From Isoetes taiwanensis (Eukaryota > Streptophyta > Lycopodiopsida > Isoetales > Isoetaceae): 64,000 nucleotides of DNA. Shown piece after piece: positions 41,862-54,794 of this stretch. The stretch spans positions 10,878,697 through 10,942,696 of the forward strand of contig JAJEKV010000034.1 of the NCBI GenBank assembly GCA_021234155.1, in the 5' to 3' direction. Each line of letters begins with the position of its first letter. Positions within the stretch are counted from its first letter, which is position 1. The notes under the pieces were generated by a model, which did not search any database, was not told the origin of the DNA, and saw nothing but the letters and a program-made list of their open reading frames with translations. Position numbers and translations under genes: made by a program.

Positions 41862-43285
41862 AAGAACGTGTTTTACTTCATATTATACACTTAAAATATT
41901 ACAAAGTACTTCCAGAAGTAAGAAATGTCCCTAAAGCAAACCCTTGTTTATATGGGCTTTTGGCATATCCTAGGTATATGCCAGAATATCCCTAGAATAT
42001 CTTTGGTATTTGCTCCAAACTGTTGTGGCTGTAAACTTCGAGGTCACGGTGTTGTTGGCGGGCGGTGTGGCCCAGCTAGCTGGAACAAGATATGGCGGAT
42101 AATACTTAGCTCGGTTCGATTTTCTTAGTGCATGTAGTTCTTTGAGGGCCAAAAATATGGATAGCGGAAGTTAGAGCTAAGATCTTTGCAATGTCATAGT
42201 TTGGTTGGTCATAGTTTGGTTGCCATATCCAGGGCTCAAACCAAACCACAGTAGTTAGAGTCTAGATTATCATCTTTGCTACTCGGTTTAGAATAATGCC
42301 TAAAAGGGCTTTATCCCAGAGGGCCATGTGATGCTCTGACTGCATCCCTCCCATCTGGTACTATGGCAAAAACGAGTTTGGAAGAACAATTTTGGGGCTT
42401 GGAAATCGAAGCATGGAAGAACTCAAAATGCATCTCACAGAAGGTTTTGGGTAGCTATCTTACGAAGTAGTTCCACTTGTGCTCATTTCGTGGCCCATGT
42501 AGGTTTCTTTTTTCTCTCTGGTCGGTTTCTTGACGAGCTCTTGAGGAATACTTTGTTTGTAATTCTCGCGTGATGGATTGTCATATAGCATTGCATCTTT
42601 TTAAATCTCTTGGTATTCCCTGGAAACAATATTGAGATAAATAAATATTGTGACAATTCCTAATATTGTGATGATAAGCCCCTTTTGGAAATAATTAGTG
42701 CTCTTCTAGATCATATAACTGCTGTTAGTACTTTTGCAAATAAAAATAAGGTATAATTTGACTTAGTTGGGAAAGATTTAAAGGAACTAATGCGCTATGC
42801 ATAGCATGAGCACAATGAATCAAGTGTGGAAATTGTAGAGTTTGATGTTAAGCATACCTTATACTTGACTATTTCCATGGGTTTTTAGTGTAGAGAATAA
42901 ATTCTGCGAGCTTCTTATAGACATTAGTTTTGTCTTGATTTTGTTACTGTTTTGCTTGGTTTGTTTCTAACACAAGATCCTTGTATACTCGATTACAAGC
43001 TGCATGCTTCCTTGTAGCTTCCTTCAAACCAATTTGGATGGGAAAATGGATTCTCGAAGTTTCTTAGCTCTGCTTATATTCGTATTGCGAGAAGATAGCG
43101 GGAGTGATCACGACCTTTGCGATAACATGATCTTTGGCTCCTTTGCCTACAATTTTCATTGTCCTCGTGTTGCACTATTTCTTTGTCACATGCATGCCTC
43201 AAGTAGCGGGGAATGCTAGAAATTACAACAAGGCGGGACAACATGGCGGGAATGCTGAGGCATGCACTGCGGGGTGACAATGGCA
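41861..43285. other. Low-copy sequence with no recognised gene
   Basis: No repeat partner in the window and no convincing coding frame. The right half is AT-rich and intron-like. Confidence 0.4.
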
Positions 43286-43486
43286 CGAGATAGGGAGTGG
43301 GGAAAGGTCTATAGAAGCAGTCTCTGGGTGAAAATGGTTTATGAAGAAGCTCTTCTGCACCCTAGAATTAATGCATTTGGCAGGTCCATCAGACCTTACA
43401 TGGTTGGGGACAGGCAGTATCCGATTAATGCCATTTCTGATGGCAGCTTTCAATGTTGGTCGCGAAGATGCATAATAATTGTTTTA
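43286..43486 (+). pseudogene. Possible PIF/Harbinger-type transposase scrap
   Basis: The frame reads DREWGKVYRSSLWVKMVYEE, then LHPRINAFGRSIRPYMVGDRQYPI. In PIF/Harbinger nucleases a segment of the form S-S-L-Y .. R-P-Y-x-x-G-D-x-x-Y-P contains one catalytic Asp (the D of GD), and this matches that layout. Only about 60 residues are visible and nothing else of an element is found around it, so it would be a dead fragment. Confidence 0.4.
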
Positions 43487-43547
43487 GTGTAATGTTAACT
43501 CATAATATGCTATTATATCAAGGCATCACAAACTTGAAGATCGCACA

Positions 43548-43935
43548 ATGAAGCGTAGAAGAATAGAACAAGCAAGGTTGACTAATTCTGAACCAAACGT
43601 AACATTGCATGTACCAGAGAGTAATCATGCTACTTCATGTCAGTCTGAAAATGGCAGAGGCAGTAAGCCAAACTTGTTACATACAACTGACGGGAAAGCC
43701 GTGCTGCCTCTTAGGAGCATTGTTCAAGGTCTCAAAGTGCCAGGAACTTTAAGCGAGGTTTGCCTCTCTTGATATCGGCTTTTCTCCTTGGATGTCTGTA
43801 TAATCTACTTTTCAAGGTTAAAATATTATGCATGATGATACGCAGGTTATGCTACGCTGGAAGTCTCGTGCACACAAACAAGGATTTGATTTGAGGGTTG
43901 TGCACATTGAATTACCAAATTTGGTGATCCCCTAG
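43548..43935 (+). CDS. Unknown spliced gene fragment
   Basis: Exon 1 (43548-43757) encodes 70 codons, beginning MKRRRIEQARLTNSEPN and ending VQGLKVPGTLSE. GTTTGCC follows as a 5' splice site. Exon 2 starts after ACGCAG at 43846, in phase, with VMLRWKSRAHKQGFDLRVVH. As written it stops at TAG 43933-43935. A one-base shift near 43916 would instead give FGDPLAKRIKQMALTFE up to a GTAAGT at 43971, which looks more natural, so a sequence error is likely. The family is not recognised. Confidence 0.4.
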
Positions 43936-43971
43936 CGAAGAGGATTAAACAAATGGCCTTAACCTTTGAGG

Positions 43972-45094
43972 TAAGTTGGTACATTTATTGCTATCGTTTT
44001 TGCCACTGAGCGGATATGTCCGTTAATTAATTGCCATGGTGTTCCCATATGGGGGAATGCCAATGCACGAAACAAGTCCTCCTTCCCAACTTGTAGTGAA
44101 GCTTGAAGCAATTCTTGAGTACTTTAGGAAAATGTAATGCGAGTTTTCTAAAGGGACCTCTAAACTTAATGCTGGAAGGATCATGTCTTAGAGGTGCCTA
44201 ATATCAATTCTCAAAGAAAAAGGTTTCTCGGGCGTTGCATGTAGTGTGCGGGTAAACAAAAGGGTTGTTGGGCATCTGAGAATGGCGGTAGCAAGGCACA
44301 AGGGCGACAACTAAAAAGAATTTTGCAGATCTTTGCATTAGAAGAAGGTAGGAATAGCAAGTACAATGGAGAGGTTGAGGAAAGGGACAACTTCGGCCGG
44401 TTCAAGCTAGTAGTGAAGAGATCGTGAAGTAACTTCTAACCAAGATTCTTTGCAAAAGCGAACAAAAAGAGTCGTCTTTCTTTGCATACAAATCGTGTTC
44501 TTCCTTTAATTCGGGTGCAAGAAAGGTGAGCCGTTTGAAATTAAGGGACCATTCTTAAATATGGAGGTCAATTTTTCTAATGTTGGGGTGATCAGAACGA
44601 CAAAGCTCTTACGCTAACGGGGAAAAATGAGGGTGTTGTTAGAGCGTTAATGAAGAAACAAAGTAGGGGGCTAGCGGTGTTTAAAGGATACTAAGGGGAG
44701 GCTTACTCGGCTCCATGGATGTTTGATCCTGTCGGACTTGCAAATAGCCTTGCGAGAAACCAGTGCGATACTTGTTTTTCTGGCACTTTCTTATGTTACA
44801 TTTTTTAATTTGAAGACAATTTCTAGGGATGGGCCTATTTTTCCATCTTTTGATCATGGGTTAGCAACCCTATAGAACGTGATATATATGTGTCTCCATC
44901 GTACTCTTCTCAACACATAGGATAAATTTTGGATAATTTATCTTTTTGATCCTTCATTACTTGTAAGTTAACTATTTCTGTCATTGTAGGCACAAAATAG
45001 TGGTTGTAGAGGGGAATTACTTAATGCTTCCAGAAGGTGACTGGAAAAAGATTGCGTTATATTTCAATGAGCGATGGTAGGCACTGCAATCAAG
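43972..45094. other. No recognised gene
   Basis: Mixed sequence. A possible further exon of the preceding gene near 44040-44110 cannot be fixed in frame. Confidence 0.3.
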
Positions 45095-45545
45095 TATATT
45101 CTACAACGTGCTTCCAGTATGAGCAATAGCTCGTTTCAGCCCTTTCATATAACATTGGATATCCAGTTCATCATTTCTTGCAATTTTCCAATGAACTATA
45201 GCTTTGAGAACTGCAATATACTGCTGAATATATTCCCTTATTGATTCATCCTCCTTTTATGTGAAATTGGTCCACCTTTCCATAGTCTTATCCTTATCAT
45301 AGACTTCTTGATAATTACCAATGAATGCTTCTTTCAATTCCTGATATGTAATGGTATCTGGCTGAGTTTGTGCCCAATCCTCCACTAAATCTTACAAAGA
45401 AATTTGGAACCAAAGCACCTAATCACTAGCCGATAACTTACATTGTTGGCAATACCTCTAAAACTTCACAATATGCTTCAAAGGATTTCAACCTACCAGA
45501 TCATCAAACTTTGGAATTCCCATTGTTCGAAAACCCCACACCGGC
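45095..45545 (-). pseudogene. Retrotransposon gag fragment
   Basis: The minus strand reads AQTQPDTITYQELKEAFIGN, YQEVYDKDKTMERWTNF, KEDESIREYIQQYIAVLKAI, then NDELDIQCYMKGLKRAIA. This is the pattern of the retrotransposon gag family (PF03732 type: WxxLxxxFxxxY .. GxSVxEYxxxFxxL). One stop interrupts the frame after TNF. No protease or pol sequence adjoins it, so it is an isolated fragment, and it lies too far from the gypsy pol at 50.7-58.6 kb to be placed in the same copy. Confidence 0.55.
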
Positions 45546-47113
<1,568 letters not shown>

Positions 47114-47116
47114 TAT

Positions 47117-47300
47117 ATAAGTGTACCAAATGTTTGTAACTTAGGGGTGTATTAGATGCGGGCCGGTTTTAGATTATAGATCGGCGGTAGAAAGGAAGCG
47201 TCATCATCCCCAAGCACCCCACTTAAATAAGTGTACCAAATGTTTGTAACTTAGAGGGTGCCCATATACGGGCCGGTCAGTTATGAGATCGGCGGCTCAC
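47117..47300. repeat. ~107-bp imperfect direct repeat
   Basis: ATAAGTGTACCAAATGTTTG occurs at about 47117 and 47226, each followed by a CGGGCCGGT and GATCGGCGG pair. Confidence 0.8.
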
Positions 47301-48078
47301 GATCAAGCCACCTCAAATGCCCCTTTATTTGGGGCTTTTGATCTAGACCATAGAATGTGCTAGATCAATGGCCTAGGTGTCGCCAATATTAAATGTTAAT
47401 AATGCCATCGATGAGGTGGCGTCAAAGTTAATGATCCTCTTGTGATGTGGCATAGAAAACAAAGCGGAAGAAAAAAAGTGTCGGATAATCACGAACACAA
47501 AAAGTTTTCTGTTTCCCCTTCGGCGATAGCTATGGCGGAGTCAAAAGAATGTTGGATCCGGCCTTCTCAGAAGCTTTTCTATTGCCTCATCTAAATGGGA
47601 AACATATCACGGTTGATTGAAGAAGAGCGAGCAAGATGGCGAGTCTCGTCCTAAACGCCCGTTTGAAAAATTCTTGGATCTTGAAGCATTTCTTTGCTGC
47701 TTCTTCTATCCATATCTAACTCAGCGGGGATCACCATAACCAACCTTTTGCAATCAAATTCTTGACTATCTAATGTGAACCCTTCCACCTCTTCAAATAT
47801 ACTTTCATCTTGAGGATTTAAACAAGTATCAAATTTGGTCATTCTCATGAACAAGGCCCGGCATGGGGATTTTATATATATATGACTATTTGGCTTTTTG
47901 GAATTATCCATATGTAACTTTCGTGAGAAAATTAGCCCAAAATTAAAATTGTAAAGGTGTATTTTTTTGGTATTATGCATCATTTTTCTTTCATTCGGCA
48001 CTCTTCGGGCTAAAAGGGTGGGATTTTTTTTTTTTTTTTTTTTTTTTTGGGGAGGGAGGGATTAGTATGGTATGGTAA
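47301..48078. other. Sequence left of the gypsy LTR; one unassigned open frame
   Basis: A 116-codon minus-strand frame (48001-47651) includes DTCLNPQDESIFEEVEGFTL and LDMDRRSSKEML. It is not recognised. A 25-T tract lies at 48024-48048. No other gene is seen. Confidence 0.3.
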
Positions 48079-49554
48079 TGTGGCGGCTCCACTGAACATA
48101 TCTGACACTCGGGGCGTATACATATGGGGACTTTCCCTCCCAAGGCAACCGGCTCGCCATGGCGGGGGCCCTCCGTCGACTTCGGACCATCTATGAAAAG
48201 ATGCGGGTGAAGGACCGCGGAGGTGTCATTAAATTACGCCTTCAATGGGACTCTATGTGGGTAGGCGTGAATACAAGTTAGCATACAACATAATCATATC
48301 ATAAATAACCACCACGAAGGGTGGCACATCCATCAACAAATAATATGAGGAGGAAATACATTTAATACTAGAAAACTCCCCAAACCCAAGGTTCTACCCG
48401 GCTCAAACTCCGTGAGGGTTCGGTACTGGCTAGGTCTCGAATCTGTGAGGCGGAATCTTGACATGGCGTTGGCTGGCATAGAACATAGGCTAGGGTTGTC
48501 CCTCCATCCGCCCCTCACGTGCACACTTTGCGGATGGCTGAATCAAGCTATGGCGTCATTGTAGCCTTGGGGAGGCGGGTCCCAAGGCATCACCCGCCGG
48601 GACTACTCAGGGTTACATCTCCCGGTCCGATGAGGCAGGTGAGGAAGTGTCCCTTTCAAAGTCGCGGTGAATCCATGGGTGAGCTAGAGGATGTGTCTTT
48701 GCATAGCGAGCCAGCATCCTTGCAGGCTACTCCCCTAAGTCTACTCAAAGTCAGGGGTGCTCACACAAGCGTACCCGGGAGAGATGTCGGACCCATACGT
48801 AGGGTTCAGCCGGCTTCTCGGGCCTAGCTCACTTGAAGGGTCCGAAGTAGCCTTTTATGCTCGGTGAGACCCACCCCACACTTCATCACCACGGCTCCTT
48901 ATGCGGTGCTTCAATCATGCCATAGATTCCACAACTTCGGTGGGATCTTGTGCCTGAACGCCTGGCGGGTACTAGGGGAGATACTAGGGCGTACTACGAA
49001 CATATGAGGTCTCTACCCCCTTAAACCACGCTACGGAAGAACTAACTAAGATACTACCAAAGATACATCCATCCATACATCGAGAACATAATCCATAGTT
49101 GAAACGGTTCTAACTATCAAACAAGGGTTAATCATAATCAAAGACAACGAGAAGGCCGGCCAGGCGCTAGCCCTAGAATGTCAAGCTAATCTATTCACTA
49201 ACCGAATTCTGCTTTGGATCCATTTTCATGTGGCATCTCCATCTTCAAGCAATCCGAGCTTCGCTGACTCTTCCTCTTGGAGTCGATTTGGGGTCAAAAT
49301 GGGATAGGGATCAATCGATGCCCCAAATTAGCATTCTCCCTCTGGCCAATCGAGTTTGGCGGGGTGCCTCCTCCTAATTTATCAATTATCTAAATTATAG
49401 GTAATTGGCCTTTAATTAACCCTTTATTAATTTAGCATAGCTAAATTAATCCCCTTTAGATCAACCCCTAGGTTAAAATACCCCATGGTGGTATCCTTAA
49501 TGCGTGGCGTGTCGGTATATTTATCATTATTCGTATAAATCGTGGAGCGTCACA
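48079..49554 (-). repeat. LTR-like block (3' LTR)
   Basis: On the minus strand it starts TGTGACGCTCC directly after a GGGGGAGAA polypurine tract, and it ends near 48079 in CA. Its terminal ~1.2 kb is repeated at 51298-52478. The outer border (48079) is a best guess from the TG..CA rule. Confidence 0.55.
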
Positions 49555-49567
49555 TTCTCCCCCTATA
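49555..49567 (-). other. Polypurine tract
   Basis: TATAGGGGGAGAA on the minus strand, immediately before TGTGACG. It primes plus-strand DNA synthesis in LTR retrotransposons. The second copy next to 52478 is shortened (TATAGAGAA). Confidence 0.7.
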
Positions 49568-50650
49568 GAAATAATCTTTGCCCTCGGCATTGGGTTGAAT
49601 TAAAACAAATGATGAACATGTTAATGCTATGAAATATATAATGAGTTACAAATCACGGAAGGTAAAGGTAATTTCTTATTCAGAAGGTAATAGAAATAGA
49701 GTTTAAAAACATATAAATGTTTAAGCACCAAGGTGCTTTTACATGATCATGACAAAAAAGTCTCAAGGACCGAAGTCAATAACAAACATGGCACTAAGAA
49801 GATTCCCTCATGAAAACAAGATGAAACTCAAAACTTGGGCCATCGGGCAACCCTCTATACATGGGCAGGTCGCGAAATGCAGCTCAGCTTTGCACATGTC
49901 AATACATCGGTATATATAGATATTAATTAAGTATGTTGTGGTTGAAGGACCACCCCTATATAAAATAAGAGAAAAATCTATCTACTAGGGAACCTATCAT
50001 GCCTATGGTTATAATTCATTGCGGCATAAGGAATGGCAAAGTTCCCATTATAAGCCCGAGATGAGCAGCGGCCTATCAACTATATGCTTCCCAAGCAATC
50101 AGCGGTCATGCAGGCATTGACAATACACCACGTCCTAGAGAACACAAAGGTGATCTCATTATCAATAACTACTTTTACTTACGATGCATCTACCCCACGG
50201 TATTTGCATGACCCATGGCCGAATCAAGCTTTTCAAGCTTCCGTAGGGTCGAGGGTTGATGGCGTCATTGATGGTGCGACCTTGAGATTCCGCATGAAAT
50301 CTGGATAATGCTTATCAAGGTCAATCTTCATCACCCGGTAGCATCCTCGGTGGCAAAGTGTTTCCCTTGACCAAATTCTTGTAGCATTTGAGTCCTTACA
50401 GTGCGCTTATAGGCTCAATCAAAGAAGAGTTTAGGGCACTATCTCTAAATGCTCTTACGTCATTTCAAGGAGGGTGGGTGTATCCAATATCTCCTACGGA
50501 TCAGGAGTGTGTTGCTTGAAGGCTCGCGTGAAAGACCTTGTGGATCTTCAAAGCGGGGTGGCAAATCCAACCAGATATGCACGATCTCCAACACGTTCGG
50601 TGATTTTAAATGGCCTAGCCCATCGGGTGCCAATTTCTCGCGATTACCAA
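49568..50650 (-). pseudogene. Gypsy pol 3' end: tail after integrase, possible chromodomain remnant
   Basis: On the minus strand, after the integrase core, the sequence reads WARPFKITERVGDRISLDLPPHLKIHKVFH in its cleaner second copy (53688-53398). Farther down, KHFATEDATRVMKIDLDKHYPDF (about 50370-50300) ends like a chromodomain (..ATWE....YPDF). Both copies have broken frames. Confidence 0.45.
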
Positions 50651-50731
50651 TCTTGAGCTTGGCTTGTTTAACCTTAATCTTTTAGCCAAACTGATAAGCC
50701 CACCTGGAAAACTTCGTTGGGTCTGTGCTTA

Positions 50732-51154
50732 TCAGTGACACTTTTCGGCGACTTCTGCAGCGACCAACAAATACCCCCGAACTTCCTCAACCAAAGCTTG
50801 CATTTCCAAGAGGAGTTGTTGAGAAACCTCCACCTTAGAAGCAGGGGTTATGCTATGTGTCGGGGTAAGACATTGATAACCATAATTTATCATGAAGGGA
50901 GACATTCTAGAAGACTCTGTTTCATCTTTATTTATAGGCAAACTTCGACCAAATAAATATAGTCGACCCATTGAGATTGCCTCCACACATAACCGAGCAT
51001 ATCCTCTATGATGCGATTGATGCATGCAATGCGCCCATACATGCGAGGATGATATCGTACTCATAGCAAGCTTAGTGCGGATGGTAGCAAAGAAATCTTT
51101 CCAGAATGCACTTACAAACTTGGGATCCCTATCGGATACTATCACTCGTGGCAT
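50732..51154 (-). pseudogene. Gypsy integrase core fragment, copy 1
   Basis: GMPRVIVSDRDPKFVSAFWK, then FFATIRTKLAMSTISSSH, is the central integrase DDE segment (VSDRDxKF..FW..L...G..L..STA.HPQTDGQ). It continues with SRMSPFMINYGYQCLTPTHSI (usual SPFxLxYGxxPxxP). The third catalytic Glu of the HPQTDGQTE motif is not visible, because the sequence there is damaged. Integrase joins the cDNA to the host genome. Confidence 0.75.
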
Positions 51155-51297
51155 CCCATGTAATCTGAAGATTTCCTTTGCAAGCGAACAAGCTGCTGTA
51201 TCAAGGTTATTAATGCGTGATGCGACATGGCAAGAAATGAGCCATTTTTGACAATTTGTCGACCACGACCATTAAGGCATCATATCCTTGAAAGTGC

Positions 51298-52478
51298 ATT
51301 ACATTTAATACTAGAAAACTCCCCCAAACCCAGGTTCCGGCTCAGACTCCGTGAGGTTATTTGGTGGCTAGGTCTCAGATGCAATGAGGCGGAATCTTGA
51401 CATGGCGTTGGCAGGCATAGAACATAGGCTAGGGTTGTCCACTCCATCCACCCCTCCTGTGCACACTTTGCAGATGAGCTGAATCAAGCTATGGCGTCAT
51501 TGTAGCCTTCAGGGAGCGCAGTCCCAAGGCATCACCCGGGACTACTCCGGGTTACATCTCCCGGTCCGATGGGCGGTGGGGAAGTGTCCCTTTCAAAAAG
51601 TCGCGATGAATCCATGGGTGAGCTAGAGGATCGTCTTTGCATCGTGAGCCCGCATCGCCACAGGCTTACTCCCCTAAGTCTACTCAAAGTACGGGGTGCT
51701 CACACAAGCGTACCGGGGTGTCGAACCCATACGCGGGTTCAGCGGCGGTATCTCGGGCCTAGCTCGAAGGAGTCGTAGCCATTTATGGTCCGGCGAGACC
51801 CACCCCACACTTCATCACCACGGCTCCTTATGCGGTGCTTCAATCTGCCATAGATTCCACAACTTCGATTGGGATACAATGGGTACTAAGGGGAGATCTT
51901 ACTAGGCGTACTACGAACATATGTCACGGCGGTCTCTCCCCCCCTTAAACCTGCTACGGAAGAACTAACTAAGATACTACCAAAGATACATCCATCCATA
52001 CATCCACGGGAACATAATCCATAGTTGAAACGGTTCTAACTATCAAACAAGGGTTAATCATAATCAAAGACAACAACCCGTGAGGCGCTAGCCCTAGAAT
52101 GTCAAGCTAATCTATTCACTAACCAATTCTGCTGGATCCATTTTCATGTGGCATCTCCATCTTCAAGCAATCGGGTGCTTTCAGTGACTCTTCCTCTTGG
52201 TTCGATTTGGGGTCAAAATGGGATAGGGATCAATCGATGCCCCAAGTTAGCATTCTCCCTCTTGGCCAATGAGGTTTGGCGGTGCCTCCTTTCTAATTTA
52301 TCAATTATCCTAAATTATAGGTAATTAGCCTTTAATTAACCCTTTATTAATTTAGCATAGCTAAATTAATCCCCTTTAGATCAACCCCCTAGGTTAAAAT
52401 ACCCCATGGTGGCGTATCCTTAATGCGTGACGTGTCAGTATATTTTTATTCGTATTAAATAAATCGTGGAGCGTCACA
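51298..52478 (-). repeat. Second, partial LTR-like block
   Basis: It matches 48358-49554, including the TGTGACGCTCC terminus at 52478. Confidence 0.7.
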
Positions 52479-53397
52479 TTCTCTATAGAAATAATCTTTG
52501 CCCTCGGCATTGGGTTGAATTAAAACAAATGATGAACATGTTAATGCTATGAAATATATAATGAGTTACAAATACGGAAGGTAAGGTAATTTCTTATTCC
52601 CGAAGGTAATAGAAATAGAGTTTAAAAACATATAAATGTTTAAGCACCAAGTTGCTTTTTACATGATCATGACAAAAAGAAGTCTCAAGGACCGAAGTCC
52701 AATAACAAACATGGCACTAAGAAGATTCCACTCATGAAAACAAGATGAAACTCGAAAACTTGGGCCATCAGCAACCCTCTATACATGGGCAGGTCACGTA
52801 CCGCTCACTGGCCTCAGTATATATAGATATTAATTAAGTATGTTGTGGTTGAAGGGACCACCCCCTATATAAAATAAGAAAAATCTATCTACTAGGGAAC
52901 CTATCATGCCTATGGTTACTTGAATTCATTGCGGCATAAGGAATAGCCAAGTTCCCATTATGATGAGATGAGCGGCCCTATCAACTATATGCTTCCCAAG
53001 CAATCAGCGGTCATCTTGAGCATTGACAATACCGTCCTAGAGAACACAAAGGTGATCTCATTATCGATAACTACTTTTACTTACGATGCATCTACCCCCG
53101 GTATTTGCATGACCCATGGCGAATCAAGCTTTTCAAGCTTACTGCGTTGGTGCGAGGGTTGATAGCGTCATTGATGGTGCGTGACCTTGAGATTCCCGCA
53201 TGAAATCGGATAATGCTTATCAAGGTCAATCTTCATCACCCGGGTAGCATCCTCGGTGGCAAGTGTTTCCACTTGACCAAATCTTTGTAGCATTTGAGTC
53301 GCTACAGTGCGCTTATAGGCTCGATCAAAGAAGAGTTTCAAGCACTATCTCTAAATGCTCTTTGTCATTTCAAGGAGGGTGGGTGTATCAATATCTC

Positions 53398-54350
53398 CTA
53401 CGGATCAGGAGTGTGTTGCTTGAAGGCTCCGTGAAAGACCTTGTGGATCTTCAAGTGGGGTGGCAAATCCAACGATATGCGATCTCCAACGCGTTCGGTG
53501 ATTTTAAATGGCCTAGCCCATCGGGTGCCAATTTCATGATTACCAATCTTGAGCTTGGCTTGTTTAACCTTAATCTTTAGCCAAAGCCCTGAATCGCCCA
53601 TCTGGAAAACTTCGTTGGGTCTGTGCTTATCGGCGACACTTTTCGGCGACTTCTGTAGTGACCAACAAATACCCACGAACTTCCTCAACCAAAGCTTGCA
53701 TTTCCAAGAGGAGTTGTTGAGAAACCTCCACCTTAAAGCGAGGGGTTATGCTATGTGTGGGAGTAAGACATTGATAACTATAATTTATCATGAAGGGAGA
53801 CATTCTAGAAGACTCTGTTTCATCTTTATTATAGGCAAACTTCGACCAAATAAATATAATTGACCCATTGAGATTGCTTACTCCACACATAACCCGAGCA
53901 TATCCTCTATGATGCGATTGATGCACTCACAATGCGCCCATCATGCGAGGATGATATCTTGTACTCATAGCAAGCTTAGTGCGGATGGTAGCAAAGAAAT
54001 CTTTCGGAGAATGCACTTACAAACTTGGGATCCCTATCGGATACTATCACTCGTGGCATCCCATGTAATCGAAGATTTCCTTTGCAAGCAACAAAATTTG
54101 TATCAAAGTACGTAATACGTAGTGCGACATGGCAAAGAAATGAGCCATTTTTGACAATTTATGGACCCCGACCATTAAAACATCATATCCTTGCGAAAGT
54201 GCGTGGAAGGCCCACAATGAAATCCATGGTTATCACTTCCCACTTGGCGTTGGGCGCGTCGGGAGGTTGCAACTCTCACGGAATCCTTAATTGCTTTCGG
54301 CCTTGGTTTCTTGACACACTTGACATTGCTTAATGTATCGGCAATGTCTT
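53398..54350 (-). pseudogene. Gypsy integrase and tail, copy 2
   Basis: The minus strand carries LPPHLKIHKVFHGAFKQHTP (53400-53460), SRMSPFMINYSYQCLTPTHS (about 53840) and, to the right of 53950, integrase-core sequence matching 51024-51250. Unlike copy 1 it continues to about 54350 into CHCGPSTH-like integrase start sequence and the H2C2 linker. Its frames are broken. Confidence 0.6.
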
Positions 54351-54794
54351 TCTTTCATCTGTGACCAATAGTAGTGGGCGAATCTTAAAGTAGGTCTTCA
54401 TGAAACACGCATGTCCGGCTATAGGGCTATTGTGTGTATCATGGAGAATAAGATTAAATCGCTGAAGTTTGGTACACACAACTTATCTTTATAATATAAC
54501 AAATTGCCCTCTTTCTTATCTGACGGAAAACTTCGCTCCTTATCTGTCCGTGCCTCCTTGGCTAAAGCATTTCCATACTTCACGGATTACGGATCCGTGG
54601 CTAAGGTCTACTCTATCTGTTTTTCGAACTCGCGGTGGCGTGGAAATTGCATTACAATGGGTTGGATTACGGAGGATGGCGTGACAAAGCATCTTAACCA
54701 CATTGTGCAAGCCGACTTATACATAATGTCAAAATCATACTCCTCGAAATTCCATCCATCTTCTCGGCCGGAGGTTGAGATTGGGCTGGGTAGA
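54351..54794 (-). pseudogene. Gypsy RNase H end and integrase zinc-finger region, copy 2
   Basis: The minus strand reads EDGWNFEEYDFDIMYKSA (about 54770-54710), the end of RNase H (YDFxIxYKxGxxNxVADALSR), then a linker. Toward 54360 is an H2C2 zinc-binding region (LCVPNF.. HDTHN, then YYW). It is repeated at 57040-57600, and is cut at 54795 by the transposase block. Confidence 0.6.

Larger units (their letters stand above)
48358..51297. repeat. Direct duplication of 51298-54185 (LTR plus pol end)
   Basis: Some 2.9 kb, starting TACATTTAATACTAGAAAAC, is repeated directly next to itself. The pair breaks where integrase sequence (CATATCCTTG) abuts the LTR interior, so the second LTR lacks its first ~280 bases. 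Differences cluster at CAG/CTG. Confidence 0.85.
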
